Assembly (NCBI RefSeq): GCF_002270055.1
Contig: NZ_NIBG01000001.1
Coordinates: 1 to 64,000 of the forward strand
Direction: 5' to 3'
DNA length: 64,000 nucleotides
From: Anaeromicrobium sediminis
GTDB taxonomy: Bacteria > Bacillota > Clostridia > Peptostreptococcales > Thermotaleaceae
Positions within the stretch are counted from its first letter, which is position 1, and each line of letters starts with the position of its first letter. The position numbers and the translations under genes are program-made. Of the stretch, positions 26,795 through 34,452 are shown piece by piece. Below the pieces are notes generated by a model. That model was given only the letters and a program-made list of their open reading frames with translations. It had not been told where the DNA came from and did not search any database.

Positions 26795-27997
26795 ATGATT
26801 AAAAATAGAATTAAAGTAGTAGATACTATTATGGGCAGTGGCAAAACATCCTGGGCAGTCGAACATATGAATGAAAACTCATTCGGTAGAAATTATATTT
26901 ACATTACTCCATATCTTGATGAAGTAGAAAGGATAAAGAAGTCAGTAACGAATAAACATTTTTATGCTCCCATTAATAAGGGTGAAGGAAAGCTTGATAA
27001 CCTGAAAGATTTAGTACTTGAACAAAAAGATATAGTTGCAACGCATAAGTTATTCCAAATGGCAGATGAAGAATTAATAGAATTAATTTCATATAATAAT
27101 TATATTTTAATACTAGATGAAGTAATGAATGTGATAGAGCAAGTTCCGTTACAACAGGATGATTTTAGGTTATTAAAGGATAATGAAATCATAACTATAG
27201 ATAGTGAAGATTTCATAATATGGAATGATGAAAAAGGGTATGAGGATACGAGATACAACCTTATTAGAAATATGTCTAAAAATAAGAACTTAATGTTCCA
27301 TAGGAATAGCGTGCTAATGTGGACTTTTCCAGCTTCTTGTTTTAAAGCTTTTGATGAAGTATATATATTAACCTATCTATTTAATGCACAATATCAAAAA
27401 TACTACTATGATATGTTTGGTTTAGAATATGAATACTTCGGTATTAAGCAATTGGATGAAAAGTACATACTCACTCCAAAGGAAGAAATGAACGAAGACA
27501 AGTCACAATTAAAGAAATTGATTACTATCTACGAAGGAAAGCTTAATGCAATAGGAGATAGTAATAGCTTAAGTTCTACATGGCTAAAAAATAGAAAAAA
27601 TAATAGGAAAATTCTACAATTGAAGAATAATACTTATAATTTTTTTAGAACAATAGTTAAATCTAAGTCAAAGGATAATATGTGGACTACATTGTTAGTA
27701 GCAAAAGATAAGTTGAAAGGTAAAGGGTATACACTCGGCTTTGTTTCGCATAATACGAGGGCAACAAATGACTATGCACGCAAAAGAAATATAGCTTATT
27801 TATTGAATAAGTTTATGAACCCTATGGAAAAGAGCTTCTTTGAAGATAGAGGCATTAAGGTAGATGAAGAAAAATGGGCTTTGAGTGAATTGTTGCAATG
27901 GATTTGGCGTAGTGCTATAAGAAAAAATCAAGAAGTTACCATATATTTACCTTCTAAGCGAATGAGAGATTTATTTGTTAAATGGCTTGAGTCGTGA
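26795..27997 (+). CDS. SF2-helicase-like P-loop ATPase
   Basis: The 400-residue product has a Walker A motif TIMGSGKTSWAVEHM near residue 15, a YITPYLDEVERI motif Ia, and a DEAH-like LILDEVMNV near residue 108. Near the C-terminus QWIWRSAIRK resembles helicase motif VI. This arrangement is seen in phage and plasmid helicases of the SF2 class. No partner replication gene is present, so its job could be DNA processing at excision or replication of the excised circle. Expression may be controlled by the SD-masking hairpin upstream. Confidence 0.75.
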   Translation: MIKNRIKVVDTIMGSGKTSWAVEHMNENSFGRNYIYITPYLDEVERIKKSVTNKHFYAPINKGEGKLDNLKDLVLEQKDIVATHKLFQMADEELIELISYNNYILILDEVMNVIEQVPLQQDDFRLLKDNEIITIDSEDFIIWNDEKGYEDTRYNLIRNMSKNKNLMFHRNSVLMWTFPASCFKAFDEVYILTYLFNAQYQKYYYDMFGLEYEYFGIKQLDEKYILTPKEEMNEDKSQLKKLITIYEGKLNAIGDSNSLSSTWLKNRKNNRKILQLKNNTYNFFRTIVKSKSKDNMWTTLLVAKDKLKGKGYTLGFVSHNTRATNDYARKRNIAYLLNKFMNPMEKSFFEDRGIKVDEEKWALSELLQWIWRSAIRKNQEVTIYLPSKRMRDLFVKWLES

Positions 27998-28021
27998 AGA
28001 AAAAATTAAATCTTTAAAACC

Positions 28022-28219
28022 TAGCAAATTACTTATGCACCTTGAAGGTGCAGAAATGAAAAAATAACGAAAAATATTTTGTTTGCTACACTATGTTTTT
28101 TAGATGTTTTTCAGATACTATCCTTAAAAGAAAGATGACATTAAAAGTAATAATCATAATCAGAAAGTGTGGAATCGGCTGAAAGCCGAAAAGTAGCATG
28201 AACCTAGTGAATGCTACTT
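28022..28219 (+). other. Dense RNA/DNA hairpin cluster between helicase-like and HNH genes
   Basis: Four inverted repeats lie within 200 nt: TAGCAAA (28022-28028) with TTTGCTA (28082-28088), enclosing TGCACCT-TGA-AGGTGCA (28036-28052). Then come TCGGCT-GAA-AGCCGA (28175-28189) and AAGTAGCAT/ATGCTACTT (28191-28219). None is followed by T-runs on the plus strand, so they are not ordinary terminators. The 310-nt gap holds no gene. It could be a structured RNA or an origin/processing site for the island. Confidence 0.55.
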
Positions 28220-28305
28220 AATAAAAAAATACAAAATTATCTATAAATCATAAGTCTCCCCTCACTCAAAATCAAACTTAAAAAAATTCAATGAGGAGGA
28301 TTACT

Positions 28306-29052
28306 ATGATAGTAAAAACAATAGATAGAGTGCTAATAACAGAAAAAACACAAGTGGCAAAAGGTGGCAATAAGTATAAGGAAGCAAACGAATATATCTA
28401 CATCTTTTCAAATGATGGTCAACACTATGCGATTATTGATAAGGCAGTTAAAAACGAGATACTTTCACATAAGTGGACTTATGATAGGTCAAAGAAGTTA
28501 TTTGTTAATAATTCTAAAGTTCTGAAGAAGAAAATGTATCTTCACCAAATGGTATTGTATTATTCCTATGGCGAGGAAGACTATTTAAGATTATATGGTG
28601 ATAGGACAAAATCAAAAGACCCAACCTTAAAGATGGTAATAGACCATATAGACAACGACATGAAGAATAACACGATAGAAAATCTTCAAATAATATCACA
28701 TTACCATAACACACAAAAAAAGAGGAAAAAATGTACATCTGATAGTGTGATAATTTCTTGGAAAAAAAGAGAAGGGGTATATATGTTGGTGTTCGATTTT
28801 ATCGATAAGCAATGTGATATATTTTATTATGAGGATTATGATGGATTTATTAACGCGTATCAAAGTATGAAACCTAAGTCAAGCAAAGACGATGTGATTG
28901 AATACATAAAGAAAATAGAAGAAAGCAAGAACTATATACGTTTTGAAACCGTACTATATGATAGGCATCCTCAGATGCTAGAAAATATTAACTTGAAGAA
29001 TTATAATATATTTCAGACCAAAGATGGGTATATACTTCAGTTTAAAAAATAG
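28306..29052 (+). CDS. HNH homing-type endonuclease
   Basis: The 248-residue product contains an HNH motif of the homing type: MYLHQMVLYY, then VIDHIDNDMKNNTIENLQII, then the final H in SHYHN. The order and spacing match phage HNH endonucleases associated with introns or standing free in intergenic DNA. ATG 28306 follows GAGGAGG; the ATG at 28291 is part of the SD itself. The C-terminal 100 residues probably bind DNA but are unfamiliar. A terminator follows. Confidence 0.85.
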   Translation: MIVKTIDRVLITEKTQVAKGGNKYKEANEYIYIFSNDGQHYAIIDKAVKNEILSHKWTYDRSKKLFVNNSKVLKKKMYLHQMVLYYSYGEEDYLRLYGDRTKSKDPTLKMVIDHIDNDMKNNTIENLQIISHYHNTQKKRKKCTSDSVIISWKKREGVYMLVFDFIDKQCDIFYYEDYDGFINAYQSMKPKSSKDDVIEYIKKIEESKNYIRFETVLYDRHPQMLENINLKNYNIFQTKDGYILQFKK

Positions 29053-29068
29053 ATAGATATATATATGG

Positions 29069-29099
29069 AACACTAATTCATTGGAAATTGGTGTTTTTT
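29069..29099 (+). terminator. Terminator after HNH gene
   Basis: AACACTAATT/AATTGGTGTT (one G-T pair) with a 7-nt loop and a T-run. Confidence 0.75.
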
Positions 29100-29435
29100 C
29101 ATTTTATCCCCAAAATGTGTAAGCTTATATAAGTAAAATTCGATTAGATGTGTGTTGATTTGATTAACTATACACATAGGAGGCCAAACGATTAAGAGTA
29201 CGTGTAAGGAAGAAAAACAATAAACTTAATCTTTAAGTACAAGAGATTCAAGTTAAATACAATAAGTACATAAAAAATAGGAACCTAAGAATTAATATTG
29301 TTACCATTCTAAACGATGGTGGGTGAATGATTTGAAGAGCACTTTAAATGTGATAAGAAAAAATATTGAACATGACAATATATAATAGAATTTATGGAAT
29401 AGATATATAATTGAATATCTAGGACTACTCATAAG
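29100..29435 (+). other. Gap with possible remnants
   Basis: AT-rich. An AGGAGG at about 29178 is followed by no ATG frame of note. A TTG frame near 29330 could encode 17 residues. A small ACCAT/ATGGT hairpin lies just before it. Nothing I would call a gene. Confidence 0.3.
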
Positions 29436-29466
29436 ACACTAACCGATTTTAGTTCGTGTTTTTTTA
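29436..29466 (+). terminator. Terminator-like hairpin before the coiled-coil gene
   Basis: ACACTAAC/GTTCGTGT with one mismatch, followed by seven T residues. It insulates the next gene. Confidence 0.6.
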
Positions 29467-29542
29467 TATGATATATAGAAGCAGTTATGCTAAGATAGGA
29501 ATATAGGAAAAATTTTACAAAGAACAAATGGAGGAATAGAAT

Positions 29543-30346
29543 ATGAGAGGGTATGTCAAAAATGTGATAATAGGAACACTAGAGTGTGATAATTTTGATG
29601 AAGATGATTTTACAATACGTTATGATGTGAACAAAGCGATTATAAGATATGATTATAGTGACTTAGAGTATAAGTTCATAGTTAATATACCAGATGAAAG
29701 AACAGAAGTTGAAAAGGAATCAAATGTGATGGGGATGAAACTCGGAAATAGAATCAAGAAGGTATATTTTTTTGAAGGACAGATGAATCCTGGTAGGTAT
29801 AGTGCGTGTGAAAATTTTGAGTGCCGAAATCTTAAAGAATTAAAAGAAGAACTTAACTCATGGAAAAAATATTTATTTGGTGAATTGTCTTCATCTAGGA
29901 CTAATTTAGATAATGGTATTGAAAATAGAACACATTCATTTGATTTTGAATATATAGAAAAATATATAGATGAAAACATAGCTGATGAAATGTTTTCTTG
30001 TAAAGAAATAGAAGAATTAAATAATAAGTTAAATGAAGTACAAAGCAAATTTGAAGAAGAATTAAAGAATATAATATCAGACCAAGAAAAATTGAAAGAA
30101 GAACTAAATAAAGTGAAAAAAGATTTTTCAAAATTAAAAACAGCTTCAACTATTATGGCAAAAAGAGATTGGTGTAAGAAATATACTAGAAAAATAAAAG
30201 ACTTTTTAAGTGATGAAGAAAAAAGAGCAACAACATTAAAAGTGCTAAAAGGTGGCAATATGTTTTTAAAAATATTTGGCATGGAGATTCCTATGTTAGG
30301 AGAAGGAATTGAAACTATGGAAGAAGTAGCTAATTCTATAGATTAA
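29543..30346 (+). CDS. Hypothetical coiled-coil protein, island
   Basis: The 267-residue product has an N-terminal half of mixed sequence without a known domain. From about residue 145 to 200 there is a heptad-like coiled coil (CKEIEELNNKLNEVQSKFEE and onward). The C-terminal end GGNMFLKIFGMEIPMLGEGI is more hydrophobic. The SD is TGGAGG. I do not recognise the family; structural or sensor roles are both possible. Confidence 0.6.
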   Translation: MRGYVKNVIIGTLECDNFDEDDFTIRYDVNKAIIRYDYSDLEYKFIVNIPDERTEVEKESNVMGMKLGNRIKKVYFFEGQMNPGRYSACENFECRNLKELKEELNSWKKYLFGELSSSRTNLDNGIENRTHSFDFEYIEKYIDENIADEMFSCKEIEELNNKLNEVQSKFEEELKNIISDQEKLKEELNKVKKDFSKLKTASTIMAKRDWCKKYTRKIKDFLSDEEKRATTLKVLKGGNMFLKIFGMEIPMLGEGIETMEEVANSID

Positions 30347-30499
30347 GTTCGGATATAATAAAGCCTATCTATTTTTTATATGAAATAAGTAGTTATAAAG
30401 GTATAGTATTAAAACGAGTAAAAATAACCCTTTATTCATGATTGTAAAGGCCCAACCAATAATGTATAAACGTTGACAAAAACTCCTCGAGCTTTACAA

Positions 30500-30519
30500 A
30501 CAGATATGGTAAAATCTGT
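30500..30519 (+). promoter_or_regulatory. Palindrome upstream of resolvase
   Basis: ACAGAT-ATGGTAAA-ATCTGT. It lies 40 nt before the resolvase start and close to a possible -10 (TAAAAT). Such dyads are typical operator or res half-sites of serine resolvases; binding by this protein is inferred. Confidence 0.5.
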
Positions 30520-30560
30520 CTGTGATAAGAATGTGAATATAAAGTTTGGGGGATGTACAT

Positions 30561-31190
30561 ATGAATATTGGATATATAAGGGTAAGCTCTAAGACTCAAA
30601 ATGAAGATAGGCAACTTGAAAAGATGGAGACATTAGGAATAGAAGAGAGATTTATTTTTATAGACAAGCAAAGTGGCAAGGATTTTAATAGACCACAGTA
30701 CCAAGCCATGAAAAAGATAATACGAGAAGGTGATTTGGTTTACATAGATGCACTAGATAGGCTTGGAAGGGACTATGACGGAATCATTAGAGAATGGAAA
30801 GAGATAACGAGAGAATTAAAAGCAGATATTATTATACTAGAAAATGAAACATTATTTGATAGTAGGAAGTTCAAAGATATGGGAGATTTGGGAAAGCTAA
30901 TGGAAGACCAATTTTTAAGCCTACTATCTTATGTAACAGAACAAGAGAGAAAGAAAATAAGGCAAAGGCAAAAGGAAGGTATAGAAATCGCAAAGGCACA
31001 AGGTAAGCATTTAGGTAGACCTAGAATAAATTTAAGTACGTTAAGTAAAGAACAAAAGGATATATTAGAATGTAATCATGTTAAATGGAAGAATAAAGAG
31101 ATTACAGGTGTTAAGTTTATGGAAATGCTAGGCTTGAAGAAGAATACATTTTATAAGATTATAAATGAATATGAAGGACAAATAGGATAG
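30561..31190 (+). CDS. Serine recombinase, resolvase/invertase family
   Basis: A small serine recombinase that would resolve cointegrates or invert DNA. The 209-residue product starts MNIGYIRVSSKTQNEDRQLE, with the catalytic serine in RVSS. It also has ALDRLGRDYDGIIREW, the SYVTEQERKKIRQRQKEGI hinge helix and a C-terminal helix-turn-helix that opens GRPRINLSTLSKEQ. ATG 30561 follows a GGGGG run; the earlier ATG at 30546 is less well placed. Its stop codon is inside the terminator stem. Confidence 0.93.
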   Translation: MNIGYIRVSSKTQNEDRQLEKMETLGIEERFIFIDKQSGKDFNRPQYQAMKKIIREGDLVYIDALDRLGRDYDGIIREWKEITRELKADIIILENETLFDSRKFKDMGDLGKLMEDQFLSLLSYVTEQERKKIRQRQKEGIEIAKAQGKHLGRPRINLSTLSKEQKDILECNHVKWKNKEITGVKFMEMLGLKKNTFYKIINEYEGQIG

Positions 31191-31450
31191 GTATGTATAG
31201 ACCTATCCTTTTTTTTTACATAGTCACAGGGGGGAGGAAAACATTGAGAATGGGGTTCTAGGGATTATAGAAAGGTATAGCTACTAAATTCACGTATCAC
31301 CACAAAAAATACATAGACCAAATTAGTTTAAACAAAGCTTTATGCAAATTCAATAAAACTACCTTTACATATATAAAGGTTAATTATATAAAATATACTA
31401 CAGCAAATGCAGGAAAATGGAAATATATGTTGAATTAACAATAAATGTAA
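31185..31450 (+). repeat. Terminator-bearing repeat, copy A
   Basis: It begins with a terminator (GGATAGGT...ACCTATCC and a run of nine T). The following ~230 nt align with 34014-34255: shared stretches include AGCTACTAAA, ATCACCA, GCAAATTCAATA and ACAATAAA in the same order. Copies differ at many positions, so the duplication is old. It separates the resolvase from the TIR operon. Confidence 0.75.
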
Positions 31451-31751
31451 AGTCTATTCCAGTAGGACAATTGCTGAATTTTGTCCGTTATAATGTCTAG
31501 TTTTACAAGGAAGCTTAAAGCAATAAGTAGCTTTAGTTGTAGTAATTATAAATATCTATAAAAAGAAAACAGATAAATAGTTAAAAATGATAAAGTGAAA
31601 ATTTAAATTTAAGATTGTGTAAGTAAATAATTATAATTTATTTGTAATAGGTATCAGTGAATATCAGAGTGATGTATTTTGAATCAGTTATTAAGATTTT
31701 ACTTCTAAATTATAATTATTTTAACAAAAAACCAATATAAGGAGAGGGAAT
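31451..31751 (+). other. Leader gap before TIR operon
   Basis: No ORF. AT-rich with several TATAAT-like boxes (for example around 31632 and 31710) but no well-spaced -35, so the promoter cannot be fixed. Confidence 0.3.
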
Positions 31752-32984
31752 ATGGTAACTAATCTAAAGGAAAAAGCAGATAATTATATTGTTTTTTCAA
31801 GTGCAATCTCAAATAATGTGTTAAAAGGGCAATTTCATAAGCTGTTTGGTATAAAGAGAAAAAGGAATGAATTTATTAGAAGTGGTTTAGACGTAGATAT
31901 TTTTACAACCCAATTATTAAATGAAAAAATCATATCTTTTGATGAATTGAATGATTTTTTATTTAATGAGTTATTTTATGGTATTCATAAACATGTATAT
32001 ATTAGAAAAATAAGGAATTATAAATATGATTTGACTCATGAAAACAATGTACTAAGAATTTTAAAAACATGTTACGATATTCATGAAATAGATTATAATA
32101 ATATTTCTAGTACAATTTTTAAACATGATGAAAACGATGTAAAACTTGTAGCTGTTAGAGTAATAAAAGAAGCTAATAAAATAGAAAAGATAAGATTAAT
32201 TTATGGTGAAAAAGTTAGTAAATTAGATGGAAATAAACAATATAACGAAAATAGTTATACATGTATTGAAATAGATTTAAGAAAAAACTTAATTATTACC
32301 AAAGTTGCACCTAAGTCGAATGTTATAGGGGATACAAAAAAGCCTTCAAGTATTGAATTGAAAAATACTAAAGATGCTTTGGGTAAATTTGGCATATATA
32401 CCGAGGTATATGGGCATAGCCATAGAGAAGTTCTGTTCAATATATCAAAAAGTTTGTCAGATGAACTTTTTTCAAAGGCAGATTATGAAGAACCTAAAGA
32501 AATAGATGATCTGATAAGTGAATTTTCAAGAAAAATATTGGATAAAATTAACATATGCAATATGAAAGGAAATTCCAATGCCAATTTACAAGCCCAAGTA
32601 AATAAGCTTATACAGCAAATTAAGATAACATCTATATTAGAAGAGACAGAAATTGGGAATATGAATTTAACAGGAAAAATTTCTTATTTAAAATTCAAGG
32701 ATTGTGATAGTGTTAAGGCTGTCCTTAAATCTAAACGTATAAGAGAATCATTAGCTGATTCAGAAGCATACTTTGGATTGAAAAATAGCATTGAAAATTC
32801 TAAGGAATTAGAGATGTTAAGGGTGGTGTGGTATCATGGTGGCGAAGAAGTTGTTATAAAACATGATGCCTCGGACATTAATGTTTTATTTATGCAGTTT
32901 TATACAAAGTTAGATGAAGGGGATTTTTATTATGTACTTGAAAAATATGAGGAATTCCAAAGAAAGCATAATGGAAAGATTTGA
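31752..32984 (+). CDS. Unknown 410-residue protein, partner of TIR gene
   Basis: This is the first gene of a two-gene unit. The product has no signal peptide, membrane segment or motif that I recognise. It is probably alpha/beta and soluble, with short basic patches near the N-terminus (KLFGIKRKRNEF) and charged C-terminal third. ATG 31752 follows AAGGAGAGGG. Its last 53 bases overlap the start of the TIR gene in another frame, so the two proteins are made together. By analogy with two-gene TIR defence systems such as Thoeris, this protein could be the sensor that controls the TIR effector, but nothing in its sequence proves it. Confidence 0.7.
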   Translation: MVTNLKEKADNYIVFSSAISNNVLKGQFHKLFGIKRKRNEFIRSGLDVDIFTTQLLNEKIISFDELNDFLFNELFYGIHKHVYIRKIRNYKYDLTHENNVLRILKTCYDIHEIDYNNISSTIFKHDENDVKLVAVRVIKEANKIEKIRLIYGEKVSKLDGNKQYNENSYTCIEIDLRKNLIITKVAPKSNVIGDTKKPSSIELKNTKDALGKFGIYTEVYGHSHREVLFNISKSLSDELFSKADYEEPKEIDDLISEFSRKILDKINICNMKGNSNANLQAQVNKLIQQIKITSILEETEIGNMNLTGKISYLKFKDCDSVKAVLKSKRIRESLADSEAYFGLKNSIENSKELEMLRVVWYHGGEEVVIKHDASDINVLFMQFYTKLDEGDFYYVLEKYEEFQRKHNGKI

Positions 32985-33915
32985 AGAGTGGACCATAAGA
33001 AAAAGAAAGTTAGATGACTTAAACCCTTACAAATTTGCTAGAGAAATCAATATTGATGAAAATGAAGCTATCTATTTTTTTAAAGAGTTGGAAACAGAAG
33101 GCTATCTAATTGGTTATATTATTTGTGATTGTCCAGCTTGTGGAAATGAGTGTTATGTTGAACATTATAATATTGATAATCTATATGAATGTGAAGAGTG
33201 TGAAGAACTTATTAATATAAGAAATTTGAGAAAGAAAGACGTATCATATAGTATTAATAAAGAGATGCTGGTAAATGGAATAAAGAAGTGTGTAAACCCA
33301 ATTGAGCTTATGCTTGAAGAACATAATGAAAAAGTTATTAGAATTGATAGAAACAAAGGAGTAGACAGTATTAAAGGTAAAATAAAGACAAAAGATGAAG
33401 GAGTGATAAAGATGGAAAGGAAGTCGACAAGAATTTTTATAAGTCATTCAGAAAAAGATAAAGTAATTGTAAGAAAACTTATTAGATTATTACATGATAT
33501 AGGTATACCGAAACAAAAAGAATTTATTTTCTGTAGTTCTTATGAAGGATACAATGTACCACCTGGAGAAGACATTTCAGAATATATCAGAAAAGAGTTT
33601 GATGAAAATATTCTTGTAATTTTCATGCTATCTGAAAATTTCTATAATAGCCCTGCATGTTTATGTGAAATGGGTGCTGTGTGGGTTAAAACTAAAAAGC
33701 ATATTCCACTTTTAATACCACCTTTTCAATTTAAAGAAATAAAAGGCTTTTTAAATTCTAATACTAGAGGAATTCACATAAATAAATCTGAAGGATTAGA
33801 TTCATTCAGTAAAAAAATTACTGAAGAATTTAATTTGCCAAATATTGATATTACTATATGGGGAAATGATAAGCGAGATTTTTTAGAGGACATAAAGAAT
33901 TTATTAGAAGGTTAA
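32932..33915 (+). CDS. Winged-helix / zinc-ribbon / TIR-domain protein (candidate defence effector)
   Basis: The 327-residue product has three parts. Residues 20-60 look like a winged helix (NPYKFAREINIDENEAIYFF). A zinc ribbon follows, with CPAC (67-70) and CEEC (87-90). From about 166 to 300 is a TIR domain: STRIFISHSEKD, FCSSYEGYNVPPGEDISEYI, and NSPACLCEMGAVW with Glu246 in the place of the NADase catalytic glutamate. Many bacterial TIR proteins kill infected cells by NAD+ cleavage, or make signalling cADPR. I chose ATG 32932, 8-9 nt after GGGG; ATG 32914 and 32950 are alternatives. The gene overlaps its partner by 53 nt. Confidence 0.88.
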   Translation: MYLKNMRNSKESIMERFEEWTIRKRKLDDLNPYKFAREINIDENEAIYFFKELETEGYLIGYIICDCPACGNECYVEHYNIDNLYECEECEELINIRNLRKKDVSYSINKEMLVNGIKKCVNPIELMLEEHNEKVIRIDRNKGVDSIKGKIKTKDEGVIKMERKSTRIFISHSEKDKVIVRKLIRLLHDIGIPKQKEFIFCSSYEGYNVPPGEDISEYIRKEFDENILVIFMLSENFYNSPACLCEMGAVWVKTKKHIPLLIPPFQFKEIKGFLNSNTRGIHINKSEGLDSFSKKITEEFNLPNIDITIWGNDKRDFLEDIKNLLEG

Positions 33916-34013
33916 TAAACTGAATTTGTACTTTTGATACTATTTAAAATGGTGATTTAATCACTTAAAACAGCAAAATACCATAAAGCGATAAAATATA
34001 TTGAAAACAACGA

Positions 34014-34255
34014 GGATAGGTATAATATAGACCTATCCTTTTTTTGTGGCTCTGGGGGTATCAAAACATCGAGAAAGGGTTAAGAGGAATTGCAGAGGGG
34101 AGGAGCTACTAAACTTACACATCACCAAAAAAATATACTGATAAATTTAATTTCGACAAAGTTTGACGCAAATTCAATAGGTATATGTCGATGTGGATAC
34201 CATGCCATAAATAAAGGGAAATGTAAAAATGTGGAGAATTTTACAATAAAGTTCA
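34014..34255 (+). repeat. Terminator-bearing repeat, copy B
   Basis: Counterpart of 31185-31450, opening with the same terminator stem (GGATAGGT/ACCTATCC and T-run), which here ends the TIR operon. The sequence then continues in parallel for about 230 nt before the channel gene. The rest of the gap to the channel gene holds nothing else I can name. Confidence 0.75.
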
Positions 34256-34452
34256 TTGAGTTGAATTGAAAGATATGTAGGGGTATTGTAGATATATCAC
34301 CTCATAACAATAATCGGCATAACGGTGGCACAAATATTTATCCTTGTGAAAATAGGGTGTATTAGGTGTTAATAGAAAATATTGAGCATTTAAAGCAAAA
34401 TGAGTATATTTTTATTTGCCAAAATATTTGTTGCAGAAATGGGGTATATAAT

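Noticed and set aside
28022-28305. Group I intron hosting the HNH gene
   Set aside because: No split host gene flanks it and I could not find the conserved P7/R-S core; kept only as an unexplained hairpin cluster.
29653-30282. 209-residue minus-strand ORF
   Set aside because: It is the antisense shadow of the Glu/Lys-rich coiled-coil gene, with Ser/Phe-rich composition and no SD.
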